Origin: Prolixibacteraceae bacterium
Lineage (GTDB): Bacteria; Bacteroidota; Bacteroidia; Bacteroidales; Prolixibacteraceae
Assembly (NCBI GenBank): GCA_019459485.1
Contig: JAIBEZ010000074.1
Coordinates: 1-64,000 of the forward strand
Direction: 5' to 3'
DNA length: 64,000 bases
The stretch's first letter is position 1. Each line of letters opens with the position of its first letter. A program made the position numbers and the translations under genes. The notes under the pieces are model-generated. The model was given only the letters and a program-made list of their open reading frames with translations. It was not told the origin of the DNA and ran no database searches. Shown one piece after another: positions 1 through 9,400 of this stretch.

Positions 1-39
1 CTGACATGGTTGTGAGAATATATGTTGATTAAAAAAAAC

Positions 40-111
40 GCTGCTGGCTGCTAGCTGCTGGCTACTGGCAATTTGCCAAAAGCCAGTAGCCAGTAGCCAG
101 AAGCTAATAGC
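40..111 (-). terminator. Long hairpin terminator after lemA
   Basis: A roughly 30-nt imperfect inverted repeat has a perfect 12-bp core (58-69 pairs with 82-93). On the reverse strand it is followed by eight T residues (complement of 31-38). It sits 3 nt after the lemA stop codon, so it is the likely terminator of that gene. The arms are built from reiterated CTGGCTA-like words, which suggests a repeat-derived hairpin. Confidence 0.7.
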
Positions 112-113
112 CT

Positions 114-704
114 TTAAAACTGCACTTCAGGAGCTTTCTCAGCGCCAGCTTCCGCTTCGAAGTATGCTTTCTTTTCGAATCCGAACATTCCGGCAAAAAG
201 ATTTTTAGGAAATTTACGGATGAAAGTATTATAAGTCTGCGCGGTTTCATTGAATTTCATACGTTCAACCGTAATTCGGTTTTCGGTACCTTCCAACTGA
301 GCCTGCAAGTCCAAAAATCCCAGATTGGCTTTCAGTTCAGGGTATTTTTCAACCACCACCATCAACTTGCTCAAAGCAGATGACAAACCCGACTGTGCAT
401 TCTGAAAATTCTGGATCGACTGTGCATCCAGCTTATCAGGATTGATGTTCACTGAAGTCGCTTTTGCACGGGCTTCAATCACCTGTGTCAGTGTTTCCTG
501 TTCAAAATCGGCATACCCTTTTACGGTGTTCACCAGATTTGGAATCAAATCGGCACGGCGCTGGTAAACGTTTTCAACCTGTGACCACTGGGCAGTCACG
601 CCTTCTTCCATACTAACCATACTGTTGTATGAATTTTTAACCGACGAATAGGCAACCAGAAGCAAAACGGCAATAACTGCCAGAATAATCCACGTCTTTT
701 TCAT
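114..704 (-). CDS. lemA: LemA family membrane protein
   Basis: This 196-residue protein has an N-terminal membrane segment (about residues 5-20, WIILAVIAVLLLVAYSSV). It then has the LemA hallmarks: N-S-Y-N near residue 24, WSQVENVYQRRADLIPNLV near 40-58, and a coiled-coil helical body containing the LDLQAQLEGTENRI segment and a late YNTFIRKFP motif. LemA proteins are membrane-anchored helical-bundle proteins of uncertain function. In Bacteroidota they commonly sit beside TPM-domain (YgcG-like) proteins, which could lie outside this window. Length is normal for the family, and the start agrees with the transmembrane signal. Divergent from hutU. The family call is firm, but a biochemical role cannot be given. 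Confidence 0.92.
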   Translation of the reverse strand: MKKTWIILAVIAVLLLVAYSSVKNSYNSMVSMEEGVTAQWSQVENVYQRRADLIPNLVNTVKGYADFEQETLTQVIEARAKATSVNINPDKLDAQSIQNFQNAQSGLSSALSKLMVVVEKYPELKANLGFLDLQAQLEGTENRITVERMKFNETAQTYNTFIRKFPKNLFAGMFGFEKKAYFEAEAGAEKAPEVQF

Positions 705-878
705 TTTTATTTACTTTTTAATTAATAATCTTACAATACAAAATCTGAACAATCAATGATAAATATAAGTTTGGCAAATGTTGCAAAACTGCTACCAAGA
801 TACCTATAAATATCGGGGAATGTCGCAATTTTGCCGTTATACCTGCCATTTCAAAAGATGAACCACAATTGGAAATTT

Positions 879-2882
879 ATGAATACCACCGAATTTAAAT
901 CTGCTATCCAGGAAGGGATTCCGGAAGTTTTACCCGGAGTAAAACCATTTAATCCTTCTGTTAATCATGCACCTAAGCGCAAAGATATACTCAACCAGGA
1001 GGAAAAGAAGCTGGCCGTTCAGAACGCGCTCAGGTATTTTAAGCCTGAACATCATGTCCGATTGGCACCCGAATTTCTGGATGAATTGCGACAATTTGGC
1101 CGTATTTACATGCACAGGTTTCGTCCTGACTACGAAATGAAAGCCCGACCGCTGAAGGATTATCCTTACAAATCACTTCAGGCGGCCTCCATCATGATGA
1201 TGATTCAGAACAATCTGGACCATGCAGTGGCACAACATCCGCAGGAGTTAATTACGTATGGCGGTAACGGGGCTGTTTTTCAGAACTGGGCGCAATACAG
1301 GCTCACAATGAAATACCTGTCGGAAATGACCGACGAACAAACGCTGGTGATGTATTCAGGCCATCCGATGGGACTTTTCCCTTCGCACAAAGATGCCCCA
1401 CGAGTGGTGGTTACCAATGGCATGGTAATTCCCAATTACTCCGGAAGAGATGACTATGAGCGAATGAACGCATTGGGTGTCTCTCAATACGGACAAATGA
1501 CTGCCGGTTCGTTCATGTACATCGGACCGCAGGGAATTGTGCACGGAACTACCATTACTTTGTTGAATGCCGCACGAATGCGCGGAGACGGACAGATCGC
1601 AGGAAAAATAGTCGTTTCGTCGGGACTTGGAGGAATGTCGGGCGCTCAGCCAAAAGCGGCAGTGATTGCAGGTATGGTGGCGGTGATTGCTGAAATCAAC
1701 CTGAAAGTGGTAGCCGTTCGCCATCAGCAAGGTTGGGTGGATGAAGTTTTTGAAGATTTGGACAAACTGATTGCCCGGATGCTGAAAGCCAGCCGGAACA
1801 AAGAAGCGGTTTCGCTGGCCTACCAAGGGAATGTGGTTGATCTGTGGGAAAAGCTTGCCGCAGAAGATATTTCCGTTGATCTGGGAACCGATCAGACTTC
1901 GCTGCACAATCCGTTTGCAGGTGGTTATTATCCTGCCGGACTTTCGTTGGAAGAGTCGAACCGGATGATGGCCGAAAATCCGGCACTTTTTCAGGAGAAA
2001 GTGTATGAAAGTTTGTGCCGACAGGTAAATGCGATCAACCAACTTTCAGCAAAAGGAATGTATTTCTGGGACTACGGAAATGCCTTTCTGCTCGAAGCAA
2101 AACGCGCAGGTGCCACGATAACCAATACCGACGGAAGTTTCAGCTACCCGTCCTACGTTCAGGATATCATGGGACCTTTGTTTTTCGATTACGGTTTCGG
2201 GCCATTTCGCTGGGTTTGCTGCTCGTGCGATCAAAAAGATCTTCAGAAAACCGATGAAATTGCACTTCAGGTTTTAAAAGATATAGCCAAACAAGCTCCT
2301 TCGGAAATAAAAACCCAGTTACAGGACAACATTCACTGGATTGCAGAAGCTGGCAAAAACAGTCTGGTGGTTGGCTCTCAGGCACGCATCCTGTATGCCG
2401 ATTGTGAAGGAAGAACCAAAATTGCAGAAGCATTCAACAAAGCGATCCGTGATGGAATTATTAGCGCACCGATTGTTTTGGGACGCGACCATCACGATGT
2501 TTCAGGAACGGATTCGCCCTACCGTGAAACTTCCAATATATACGACGGATCAGCTTTTACAGCCGATATGGCGATTCAGAATGTAATTGGCGATTCGTTT
2601 CGCGGCGCCACCTGGGTTTCTATTCACAATGGCGGCGGTGTTGGCTGGGGCGAAGTAATCAACGGCGGTTTTGGAATGACGATAGATGGTTCTGAAGATG
2701 CTGCCCGGCGAATCAAACAGATGCTTCACTGGGACGTGAACAACGGAATAGCCCGCCGCAGCTGGGCCAGAAACGAACCAGCCCTATTTGCCATTCAACG
2801 CGCCATGCAGGAAAATCCAAACCTGATTGTGACGTTGCCAAATCTGACGGATGAAAAGATGATCGATGGGCTTTTTGAATAG
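879..2882 (+). CDS. hutU: Urocanate hydratase (urocanase)
   Basis: Converts urocanate to 4-imidazolone-5-propionate in histidine degradation; cytosolic, with NAD+ as a tightly bound electrophilic cofactor. The glycine-rich NAD-binding stretch SSGLGGMSGAQPKAA lies in the middle. Near two thirds of the length is FGPFRWVCCSCD, which matches the active-site cysteine region of urocanases. About 667 residues is longer than the 550-residue proteobacterial enzyme but fits the long Bacteroidota form. I chose the ATG at 879 (MNTTEFKSAIQ); in-frame alternatives are an ATG at 858 and a TTG at 831. No hutH, hutI or hutG is adjacent, so the rest of the pathway must be encoded elsewhere. Confidence 0.93.
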   Translation: MNTTEFKSAIQEGIPEVLPGVKPFNPSVNHAPKRKDILNQEEKKLAVQNALRYFKPEHHVRLAPEFLDELRQFGRIYMHRFRPDYEMKARPLKDYPYKSLQAASIMMMIQNNLDHAVAQHPQELITYGGNGAVFQNWAQYRLTMKYLSEMTDEQTLVMYSGHPMGLFPSHKDAPRVVVTNGMVIPNYSGRDDYERMNALGVSQYGQMTAGSFMYIGPQGIVHGTTITLLNAARMRGDGQIAGKIVVSSGLGGMSGAQPKAAVIAGMVAVIAEINLKVVAVRHQQGWVDEVFEDLDKLIARMLKASRNKEAVSLAYQGNVVDLWEKLAAEDISVDLGTDQTSLHNPFAGGYYPAGLSLEESNRMMAENPALFQEKVYESLCRQVNAINQLSAKGMYFWDYGNAFLLEAKRAGATITNTDGSFSYPSYVQDIMGPLFFDYGFGPFRWVCCSCDQKDLQKTDEIALQVLKDIAKQAPSEIKTQLQDNIHWIAEAGKNSLVVGSQARILYADCEGRTKIAEAFNKAIRDGIISAPIVLGRDHHDVSGTDSPYRETSNIYDGSAFTADMAIQNVIGDSFRGATWVSIHNGGGVGWGEVINGGFGMTIDGSEDAARRIKQMLHWDVNNGIARRSWARNEPALFAIQRAMQENPNLIVTLPNLTDEKMIDGLFE

Positions 2883-2911
2883 TGATCAATGGTCAGTCGC
2901 AGTCTCAGTAA

Positions 2912-3229
2912 TTACCTACCTGCCAGGTCTCTGATGGTTTGACGCAAAATGCCAACCTCCAATTCCAGCTCTTTAATTCTGTTTTGCAACCAGGCTAGTT
3001 CTGAATTATCGGGTTCGGTGCAGGGAAGTTTCCTGGCTATCTCACTGAAAAAATTATAGTTGAGGAATTCTGATATCTCGGCCAGTCGTTGTACCTGTAA
3101 TGTAGATCGGCCGAACATGCCCATCACCGACGAAGGGTTAACTTTTAAAGCGCGGGCCAACCCTGCGCCACTAATATTTTTACGATTCATCTCACGCCTT
3201 ACCATAGCGATTATTGCAAGTTGTTCCAT
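2912..3229 (-). CDS. Small HTH DNA-binding protein with C-terminal coiled coil
   Basis: Encodes about 105 residues from the ATG at 3229 (MEQLAIIAMVRREM); a longer in-frame start at 3265 would add an unlikely N-terminus. Residues 1-60 have an XRE-type helix-turn-helix pattern (SGAGLARALKVNPSSVMGM) followed by a segment reading LAEISEFLNYNFFSEIA. The last 35 residues (LAWLQNRIKELELEVGIL) form a leucine-rich coiled coil suited to dimerisation. This architecture is common among small Bacteroidota regulators, some on mobile elements. It stands alone, and upstream of it lies the 21-bp repeat array at 3312-3437, which it could conceivably bind (inference only). Target genes are unknown. Confidence 0.75.
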   Translation of the reverse strand: MEQLAIIAMVRREMNRKNISGAGLARALKVNPSSVMGMFGRSTLQVQRLAEISEFLNYNFFSEIARKLPCTEPDNSELAWLQNRIKELELEVGILRQTIRDLAGR

Positions 3230-3788
3230 AATTGGTTTTTTAAATCTTTCGCAAGAAAGATACAACTTTTATATCCATAATACAGCATTATCACAGTAAA
3301 TTAACACGACATCGGAGCTATTAGCTAAAATATTTATGCAGATAGACACACAATCGTAGCTAAATAAATAAAGTTCGTGGCTATAAATATATCCATCGTG
3401 GCTAAAAACATCGATATCGTGGCTAAAAGCACCGACAGATCACCAAAAAGATGGAAAATACGACTAATTTAAAAGGTCAATACTTTTTCGGGATGTACGA
3501 CAAAATTCCCTTTCTATGTTTATTGGTTACTTCGTGGCATCGCTTAACCACAAAGTAAGGTAGCATTGTTGTTCATCCAAAATCTTACACCTTAGATATT
3601 CAACCCGCTTCGGGTTGCGGCCTGTGGTTGCTCATTAACCCCCAATTTCATTGGAGGTCATTAAAATTAAACCCATCCGGGTTAATTTTTGCATCGATAA
3701 AGTTATTCGGGTATTTATGTGTAGAGACAGGGCAATACCCTGTATCACAGGGGTAAGCCAACGAAGCTACCATCATCTCCAATGTTAT
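3230..3788. other. Non-coding gap rich in repeats and palindromes
   Basis: I see no credible gene in this stretch. The first part holds the 21-bp tandem array listed separately. Further on there are several short palindromes: CAACCCGCTTCGGGTTG near 3600, TTAAACCCATCCGGGTTAA near 3667, and an ACAGGG-CAATAC-CCTGT repeat near 3726. The last resembles the GTAGAGACAGGGC-type dispersed palindromes seen in many Bacteroidota and cyanobacterial genomes. It reads like a landing zone for REP-type elements. Confidence 0.6.
3312..3437. repeat. Six-unit degenerate tandem array with exact 21-bp period
   Basis: Units begin at 3312, 3333, 3354, 3375, 3396 and 3417. The best-conserved core is TCGTGGCTAAAA; unit 2 is the most diverged. 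Spacing is exactly 21 bp, two helical turns, so the cores face the same side of the DNA. It is too short-period and too degenerate to be CRISPR. Two other arrays in the window have a different sequence but the same period. Confidence 0.7.
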
Positions 3789-4121
3789 TTACTCCTCAAA
3801 AAGCATTTTATAGGGCCGCTGGATTTCTGCTTTCAATTCATCAATGCCGAATGCGCGGCTTTTGCGGATTGTTTCGCGACCGGCAAAATAAACTACCACG
3901 GTTGGAGCGGCAAAAACACGGTTTTGCGCAGCCAGTTCGGGTAATTTATCTGATTCTACAAAAACCATTTTCATCAGGGGGAATGATTCGGAAACCATTT
4001 CTGAAACTTTAGGCTTCAGAACCTTGCAAACGGAGCAAATTTCAGTAGAAAAATACGCCAGCACAGCATCCTGTTCGGCTAAAAGTTGCTCGAATTCCTG
4101 AATGGATTGGATTGTTTCCAT
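3789..4121 (-). CDS. Thioredoxin-like protein
   Basis: This 110-residue single-domain thioredoxin fold has the redox motif CSVC at about residues 29-32 (YFSTEICSVCKVLKP) and the conserved cis-proline region FAAPTVVVYFAGRE. CSVC replaces the usual CGPC, so redox potential and partners may differ from housekeeping thioredoxin, which is encoded at 13342-13713. No signal peptide is seen, so it should act in the cytosol. Its start overlaps the stop codon of the upstream CoA-binding protein by one base, so the two are translationally coupled. The substrate is not predictable. Confidence 0.85.
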   Translation of the reverse strand: METIQSIQEFEQLLAEQDAVLAYFSTEICSVCKVLKPKVSEMVSESFPLMKMVFVESDKLPELAAQNRVFAAPTVVVYFAGRETIRKSRAFGIDELKAEIQRPYKMLFEE

Positions 4122-4483
4122 TATTCGAATTGTCCGGTTGCCAGTAAAACCAGGGTACAGGCAATTTCAGGATAAATACCGGCAGCTTTAAGTTGACTGA
4201 TAAATGCCGGATTTTCAGTTCCGGGATTAAAAATCACCCGGCGAGGTTTTAAGCCAATAATATAGGAATAGTATTCCGGCTGGTTTTGCGGCCCGACATA
4301 CATTGTTACGGTATCGATATTTTCAAACTGTTTTTTTTCGGTGTGGAAAGCAACTCCTTCAACAGTCCCTTTTTTCAATCCCAAAGCAACAACTTCGTGA
4401 TTGTGCGATAACAAAGCCTTAATCGCCTTGTTCGAATAACGATCGGGATTTTCGCTGGCCCCGATTACCAAAGTTTTTTTCAT
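4121..4483 (-). CDS. CoA-binding domain protein (YccU-like)
   Basis: About 120 residues from the ATG at 4483 (MKKTLVIGASENPDRYSNKA); a start two codons earlier is possible. It is a single Rossmann-type CoA_binding_2 domain with VIGASENP at the N-terminus, V-V-A-L-G-L in the second strand, and the characteristic IFNPGTENP segment followed by a late IACTLVLL. Such stand-alone domains bind CoA or nucleotides, but their physiological role is poorly defined. It lies in a tight reverse operon: its start codon overlaps the stop of the upstream small gene (ATGA), and its stop overlaps the thioredoxin-like start. Confidence 0.88.
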   Translation of the reverse strand: MKKTLVIGASENPDRYSNKAIKALLSHNHEVVALGLKKGTVEGVAFHTEKKQFENIDTVTMYVGPQNQPEYYSYIIGLKPRRVIFNPGTENPAFISQLKAAGIYPEIACTLVLLATGQFE

Positions 4484-4659
4484 AACCATTTCTTTAATTT
4501 TTCTTTCGCCTCTTCAACAGTATTTATCCTTCCCTCTTCTGAATCATCCAATCCCTTTCGGACTTTGTCCACAAAAATCAAGTGCTCAATAACCTGCTCA
4601 ATAGTCACATTTTCAGGCAAACTATCAAGGGTATTTACTATTTGTGCTTTTGTTATCAT
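4480..4659 (-). CDS. Small antitoxin-like protein (59 aa)
   Basis: An ATG at 4659 opens a 59-codon frame ending in TGA at 4480-4482, overlapping the next start as ATGA. The product begins MITKAQIVNTLDSLPENVTI, continues EQVIEHLIFVDKVRKGLDD, and ends VEEAKEKLKKWL. This layout (an N-terminal helical 'lPe-vtieevie-li' region, a central 'vekGl.d', and a C-terminal 'eeakeklkkWl') resembles small antitoxins that accompany RelE/ParE toxins in Bacteroidota. No toxin-like gene follows; the downstream genes encode a CoA-binding protein and a thioredoxin-like protein. It may be an orphan antitoxin or an unrelated small protein. Translational coupling supports that it is real. Confidence 0.65.
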   Translation of the reverse strand: MITKAQIVNTLDSLPENVTIEQVIEHLIFVDKVRKGLDDSEEGRINTVEEAKEKLKKWL

Positions 4660-4690
4660 GATATCAATTTTGGATTAAAAGTACAAATTT

Positions 4691-5173
4691 TCAGCTCACA
4701 ATTTCAAGTAATACCACCGCGTGAACCGAAATGCCTTCTTCCCTGCCTTCAAAGCCCAGTTCTTCGGTGGTGGTGGCTTTGATTGAAACGGCATCCACAT
4801 CAATTCCAAGAATTCGGGCAATGGTTTCTTCCATTTCAGGAATAAACGGTTTGAGTTTGGGTTGTTGTGCAGCCACCGTCACATCCAGGTTTCCGACCCG
4901 GTAGTTTTTTGTAGCGATCAACTTATTGGTTTGCGCCAGTAAAATTTTGCTGTCAATATTTTTGTAGTCTGAAGAAGTATCCGGGAAATGTCTCCCGATA
5001 TCGCCCATTTTGGCTGCACCCAACATGGCGTCGCACAAGGCATGAAGCAACACATCGCCATCAGAATGGGCAACTGTGCCTTTGCTGTGAGGAATAAGAA
5101 CACCGCCTAACCACAAGGTTTCACCTTCAGCCAAACGGTGTACATCGTATCCGTAACCTATCCGGAAATTCAT
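4691..5173 (-). CDS. ispF: 2-C-methyl-D-erythritol 2,4-cyclodiphosphate synthase
   Basis: Catalyses formation of the 2,4-cyclodiphosphate in the MEP isoprenoid pathway, as a trimeric cytosolic zinc enzyme. The 160-residue length is typical. N-terminal RIGYGYDVHRL supplies the metal-ligand D-x-H; HSDGDVLLHALCDAMLGA and DIGRHFPD follow. The C-terminal part has KATTTEELGFEGREEGI, the usual K-A-T-T-x-E-x-L-G-F-x-G-R signature. Four bases separate its start from the porV stop codon, so it probably lies at the end of the porU-porV-ispF transcript. Confidence 0.97.
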   Translation of the reverse strand: MNFRIGYGYDVHRLAEGETLWLGGVLIPHSKGTVAHSDGDVLLHALCDAMLGAAKMGDIGRHFPDTSSDYKNIDSKILLAQTNKLIATKNYRVGNLDVTVAAQQPKLKPFIPEMEETIARILGIDVDAVSIKATTTEELGFEGREEGISVHAVVLLEIVS

Positions 5174-5177
5174 TTAT

Positions 5178-6338
5178 TTACTTTCGTTGTTTATTAAACG
5201 CCTCGAAATCAAAAGAGAGTGTGAACCTTAGTGTATTTGCCAGTGGATTATTTTGGGCAACCGGCAGCAGATAAGAAAAATCGAGCGCGAAAACATTCAT
5301 TTTTAAACCAGCTCCTGCTGTAAAAAACTTGCGGTTTCCTTTGGATTCGTCTTCGTAATAATAACCGGCACGCAAAGCAAACTGATTGTTGTACCAGTAT
5401 TCTGCACCAATCGAAAAATTAATTTCCTTGAATTCTTCTGACATTCCGCCCGGTGCATCGGTAAATGAACTAAACATACCTGCAACAACGGATTTTCCTG
5501 AACCTAAGCCAGTAATAATATCCACACTGGCAGTATCGGGTGTTGGTACCAATAATTTATTGGCATCAAGGGCAATCGTAATTGTATTGTACTTGTCCAT
5601 TTCGGTTTTATAGGAAACCCCCAATTTCATATTGGTAGGAATAAAATCTTTGGTTTCACCGTCGGTGTAGGAGATTTTGGCACCAATATTTGAGATGTCA
5701 ATACCGGCTGCCAAAACTGACATCTTTCGATTGACACGAATTTCATTCTGATAGTAAAAAGCAACGTCAGCAGCATAAGAATTTCCGGCATGAGTTTCTG
5801 TTCCATTTACCAACTGACCGCCGGTGAGATCGGAACGGATGTAGCGAATGGCAACGGCTCCGGAAAATTTTTCGGATAATAAACGGGTGTAGCCAAAGTC
5901 AACAGCAAATTCATTCGGACTTTGCTGCCCTGTTGGATCACCATATTCGCTCATAAAAGTAATATCGCCCAATGTAAAGTATCGAAGCGATGCACTGACA
6001 GTTTGATCGTCATCCAAACGTTTGTAGCCAACTAAATAGGCAAGATTGATGTCCGACACCAAATTGCGCAACCATGGAGTGTATGACAATGCGACACCCA
6101 TTTCACTTTCGGCAAAGGCATATTTTGCAGGGTTCCAGTGCTGCGAGCTGGCGTCAGGAGAAGTGGCAACTCCTGCATCCCCCATAGCTCCACCACGTGA
6201 ATCGGGGGCAATGGTTAAAAACGGCACACCAGTGGTGATTGTATTTGCTCCGGTAGTGGAGGTTTTTTGTGCGTTGGCATATTGTACAAACAAAACTGAT
6301 AAAAGAACTACAGTCAATAATACGTTTAACTTCTTCAT
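5178..6338 (-). CDS. porV: Type IX secretion outer membrane protein PorV
   Basis: Start set at 6338 (MKKLNVLLTVVLLSVLFVQY, then ANAQ as signal cleavage site), giving about 386 residues; a longer upstream extension lacks a signal peptide. After cleavage the sequence is rich in alternating beta strands as expected for a FadL-like barrel. It carries the conserved early block FLTIAPDSRGGAMGDAGVAT and the SSQHWNPAKYAF motif typical of PorV/LptO. PorV is the shuttle that carries type IX cargo from the SprA translocon to the PorU sortase. It lies directly downstream of porU, the standard pairing. Confidence 0.95.
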   Translation of the reverse strand: MKKLNVLLTVVLLSVLFVQYANAQKTSTTGANTITTGVPFLTIAPDSRGGAMGDAGVATSPDASSQHWNPAKYAFAESEMGVALSYTPWLRNLVSDINLAYLVGYKRLDDDQTVSASLRYFTLGDITFMSEYGDPTGQQSPNEFAVDFGYTRLLSEKFSGAVAIRYIRSDLTGGQLVNGTETHAGNSYAADVAFYYQNEIRVNRKMSVLAAGIDISNIGAKISYTDGETKDFIPTNMKLGVSYKTEMDKYNTITIALDANKLLVPTPDTASVDIITGLGSGKSVVAGMFSSFTDAPGGMSEEFKEINFSIGAEYWYNNQFALRAGYYYEDESKGNRKFFTAGAGLKMNVFALDFSYLLPVAQNNPLANTLRFTLSFDFEAFNKQRK

Positions 6339-6468
6339 ATTAAATTGGTCAAAATTTTGAATTTGCAAATATAGGGCTTTGTTGAGTAGTAGCAACCTTT
6401 GACAACTCAAATTGCTAAACGGACTTTCTCCTGAAATAGTATTGAAAATTTCATTACTTCCTCATTAT

Positions 6469-9400
6469 TTAGCGATATACATATACCAATCGTCCCGATG
6501 CACTGCCTGTTTTTCCATCAATTGTTGCTGTAATGCGGTAGATATAAACACCCGGTGTCATTTTCACCAGCCTTGAGGAAGGGGTCCATTCAAACGGAAG
6601 GCTTTCGGTTCCCTGCGAACCAACTTTTCTTTGCAGCATGTCAACCCGTGTTCCTGAAGCCTGGAAAACTTCAAGCGTTACATCAAAAGTTTCGTCAGGT
6701 TGATTGTGCGTAAAAACAAAATTGGTTTGGTCCTGCACCGGATTTGGGTAACATACCAGGTCTTCAATCCGTAAATCGTCTTTCACCACGAAATTAATTT
6801 CCACTTCCGACGAATTATTCAGCACGTCCCAAACTTTTACTGTCAAGGTATGATTTCCTTCCGCCAGATTACTCAGCGGAAATACAATTTTCCCACTGGT
6901 ATAGCTATTCTTATCGTACTGAAAAAAATCATTTAACACCAAAATGTTGGAATAATCGCCATCGAGAACAGCGGTGATATCATGACCGATTCCGGTTCCT
7001 GCCGTGTTGATACCGTTTTCATCGGCAATATTGGCAATTAAAACTGAACTGGCACTCACCTTCCCTCCGTCTTTAAACGATTCGGTGTTCAGGAACAAAT
7101 CAATTTCAGGCCCTTTTGAATCCGAAATTGAACTACCGGATGACCCGCCCAAATAAAAACCATCGAAAGAACCATGAGCATCCATTGTCTCATTGTAAGC
7201 ATAGTATAGAATCTTCCCCTTGCCCAGCTTGAATGAAATATCTTTCGGGACAAAAAAAGAAAACTCGAATTCACCATCTTTAACGCTTGCCAGCCCTTTA
7301 TAAATAATATTATTCTGTACCGTATAGTCCATCGGCGTTTCACCTGAATTTCCCAGTGTTTCTACCTGCATTGCTTTGTCGTAAACGGTTGGAATAATTT
7401 CACCATTAAACGAAGTCATTTTAGCTCCGCTGTTATCGGCAACAAAACCTCTGATTGTAACAACTGTAAGCGATCCAATTGTATCAGTTTGTACATTAAC
7501 ATCTTTATTATTGATAGTGCTTGTTTTTACCTGAAAATCGGGATATGCCAGGCGTAGTGCCGGATCGCCCAGCAAAGTGAAATTAAGCTGATTGATGCCC
7601 GTATTGGCAGATGCCTTTGCCTGCCGCATCACATCGCCCATCCGAAGGTGATTGCCTTGCTCATCTTTCTCGAAAATATTTTTGAAAAACTGACGGTTCA
7701 GCGTAAAATTAGCACCTGAATAAACCAGCCGGGTAGTTGAAAAAAGGCCAATTCCCCCGCCGATCGGATTAAACAGGATATGCTCGCCTGCCGAGGTTTC
7801 ATTGTCATCGAAACGGCTGAATTCGCAGGTAGCAGTTACGAAAATCGGCAATCGCTTTGAATTGCTCCATGAGTTAATGGTTCCAACATCCAGAACTTTT
7901 TCATCGGCCAGATTTTCCGCGTTGGCATGTCCGGTATAATTCATGACCAATGTGCCCTGCTTCACCCTGTTATTGATGGCAGCCGTTACATCCGGATACT
8001 TTTCACCTCCTGAAGTTGAAATTTGCCGGAAAGCATCAAAGTAAATTTTATCGGTATAAAAAGCCGGGTAGTTGGCATTTACCAAATTGGCAATTTGTTC
8101 CGACTGCCACATGTGCGTACTGTTATCTTCATCGTCGCCAATAAAAGTCACCACATTTCGCCAGTTTCCCATCGTTTCCTGAAGCCGGTAATTCATTATT
8201 TTATCCAATACAATTTCAGCTTCATCTTTGGTTCGCGCTGGTATCCGTCCAATTCCAAGGTCGATAATTCCATTAGAAATGCCTTCATTTTCGTCAAGCA
8301 TCACAAAAAAATCATCGGTAACAAACGACTCTGTTGGCGAAAGCGAATTGACCGACTGATAGGTTGGTATAAAATTCAGGTTTTTGCCCTGAATATTTCG
8401 GTTGTCAAACGTGCCATCACCCAACAATAAAATATATTTCAACGTTTTCTTTCCTGATTGATTTCCGCGGTCGTAGCACATCCTGAAATAATTGCGAAAT
8501 CCCGACGGATCTGGCAGTCCGCCTGAAAACTCATTGTAAATTACTTCTGGAGTAACCACCTGAACGGACATCTGATCGGTGGTCCGGTGAAATTCAGCCA
8601 ATTCGTTGGCAACATTCGTAAAGGTGGGATGTGCAACAATAATCATTTCAGCTAAATCGGCTGCATGTAAATTCTGATTTGCAACGTCGCCTACCAATTC
8701 GGGTACTGAAATAGTTGCTCCTGAAGGGTTAAAAGCCACGTATTCCATCATGAGTGGTGAATTCGACTTAAATTTCATTTGGCTGTCGGCAAAACTTGCA
8801 GGCATTTCAACCGTCTGATGAAGGTTGGTTACGTCAAATATTTTCAATCCGGAAGTAGCGCCTGAGAGCACAAATTCTGAAATTTGAGCAGTACCTTCGG
8901 CACCTCTTCCCCTGAAAAAAGTGACGTCGCCAGCCATAGTCAAATTACTTTGGTAATTGACAGAGATATAGTCAAGCCAGGCCTCAGACAAACTGTTGTC
9001 TGCGTTGTATGTCAATTTCAGTGCAATGTTTTTTGAAGGAAGGGTTTCTGAATAATTTACAATTCTTTCGTGTGCATAAACCTGCGTAGCATCGTTGGGG
9101 GCAAGTGCCTGAAATACAATACTACCAATGGTTTTTCCATTTATAAAAACGTTCAAACTGCTTGGATCTGAAGACTTGCCGGCGGTTGCAACCGTAATCG
9201 CGGCAGCTTTGCTCAAATCAGGATTGTCAAGCGACAAGCTAACAGAATGCGATGCGCCCTGATTAAAACGTTCGCCAAACCATTGGCTGCCTGATGAAAT
9301 TAAGTTGAGTAATTCCTTTTCGTAAAATGTATAGTTCGGGAAAGTTGCCACTTGTCTGCCGGCACTTTCGGTCAGTTCGGCAGCTTTCTCAATTAGCAAG

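Noticed and set aside
1356-2042. Long reverse-strand reading frame inside hutU
   Set aside because: It is fully antisense to a clearly conserved urocanase, has a low-complexity composition and no domain signature.
3312-3437. CRISPR-like array
   Set aside because: The period is 21 bp with no distinct spacers, cores are degenerate and no cas genes occur in the window.
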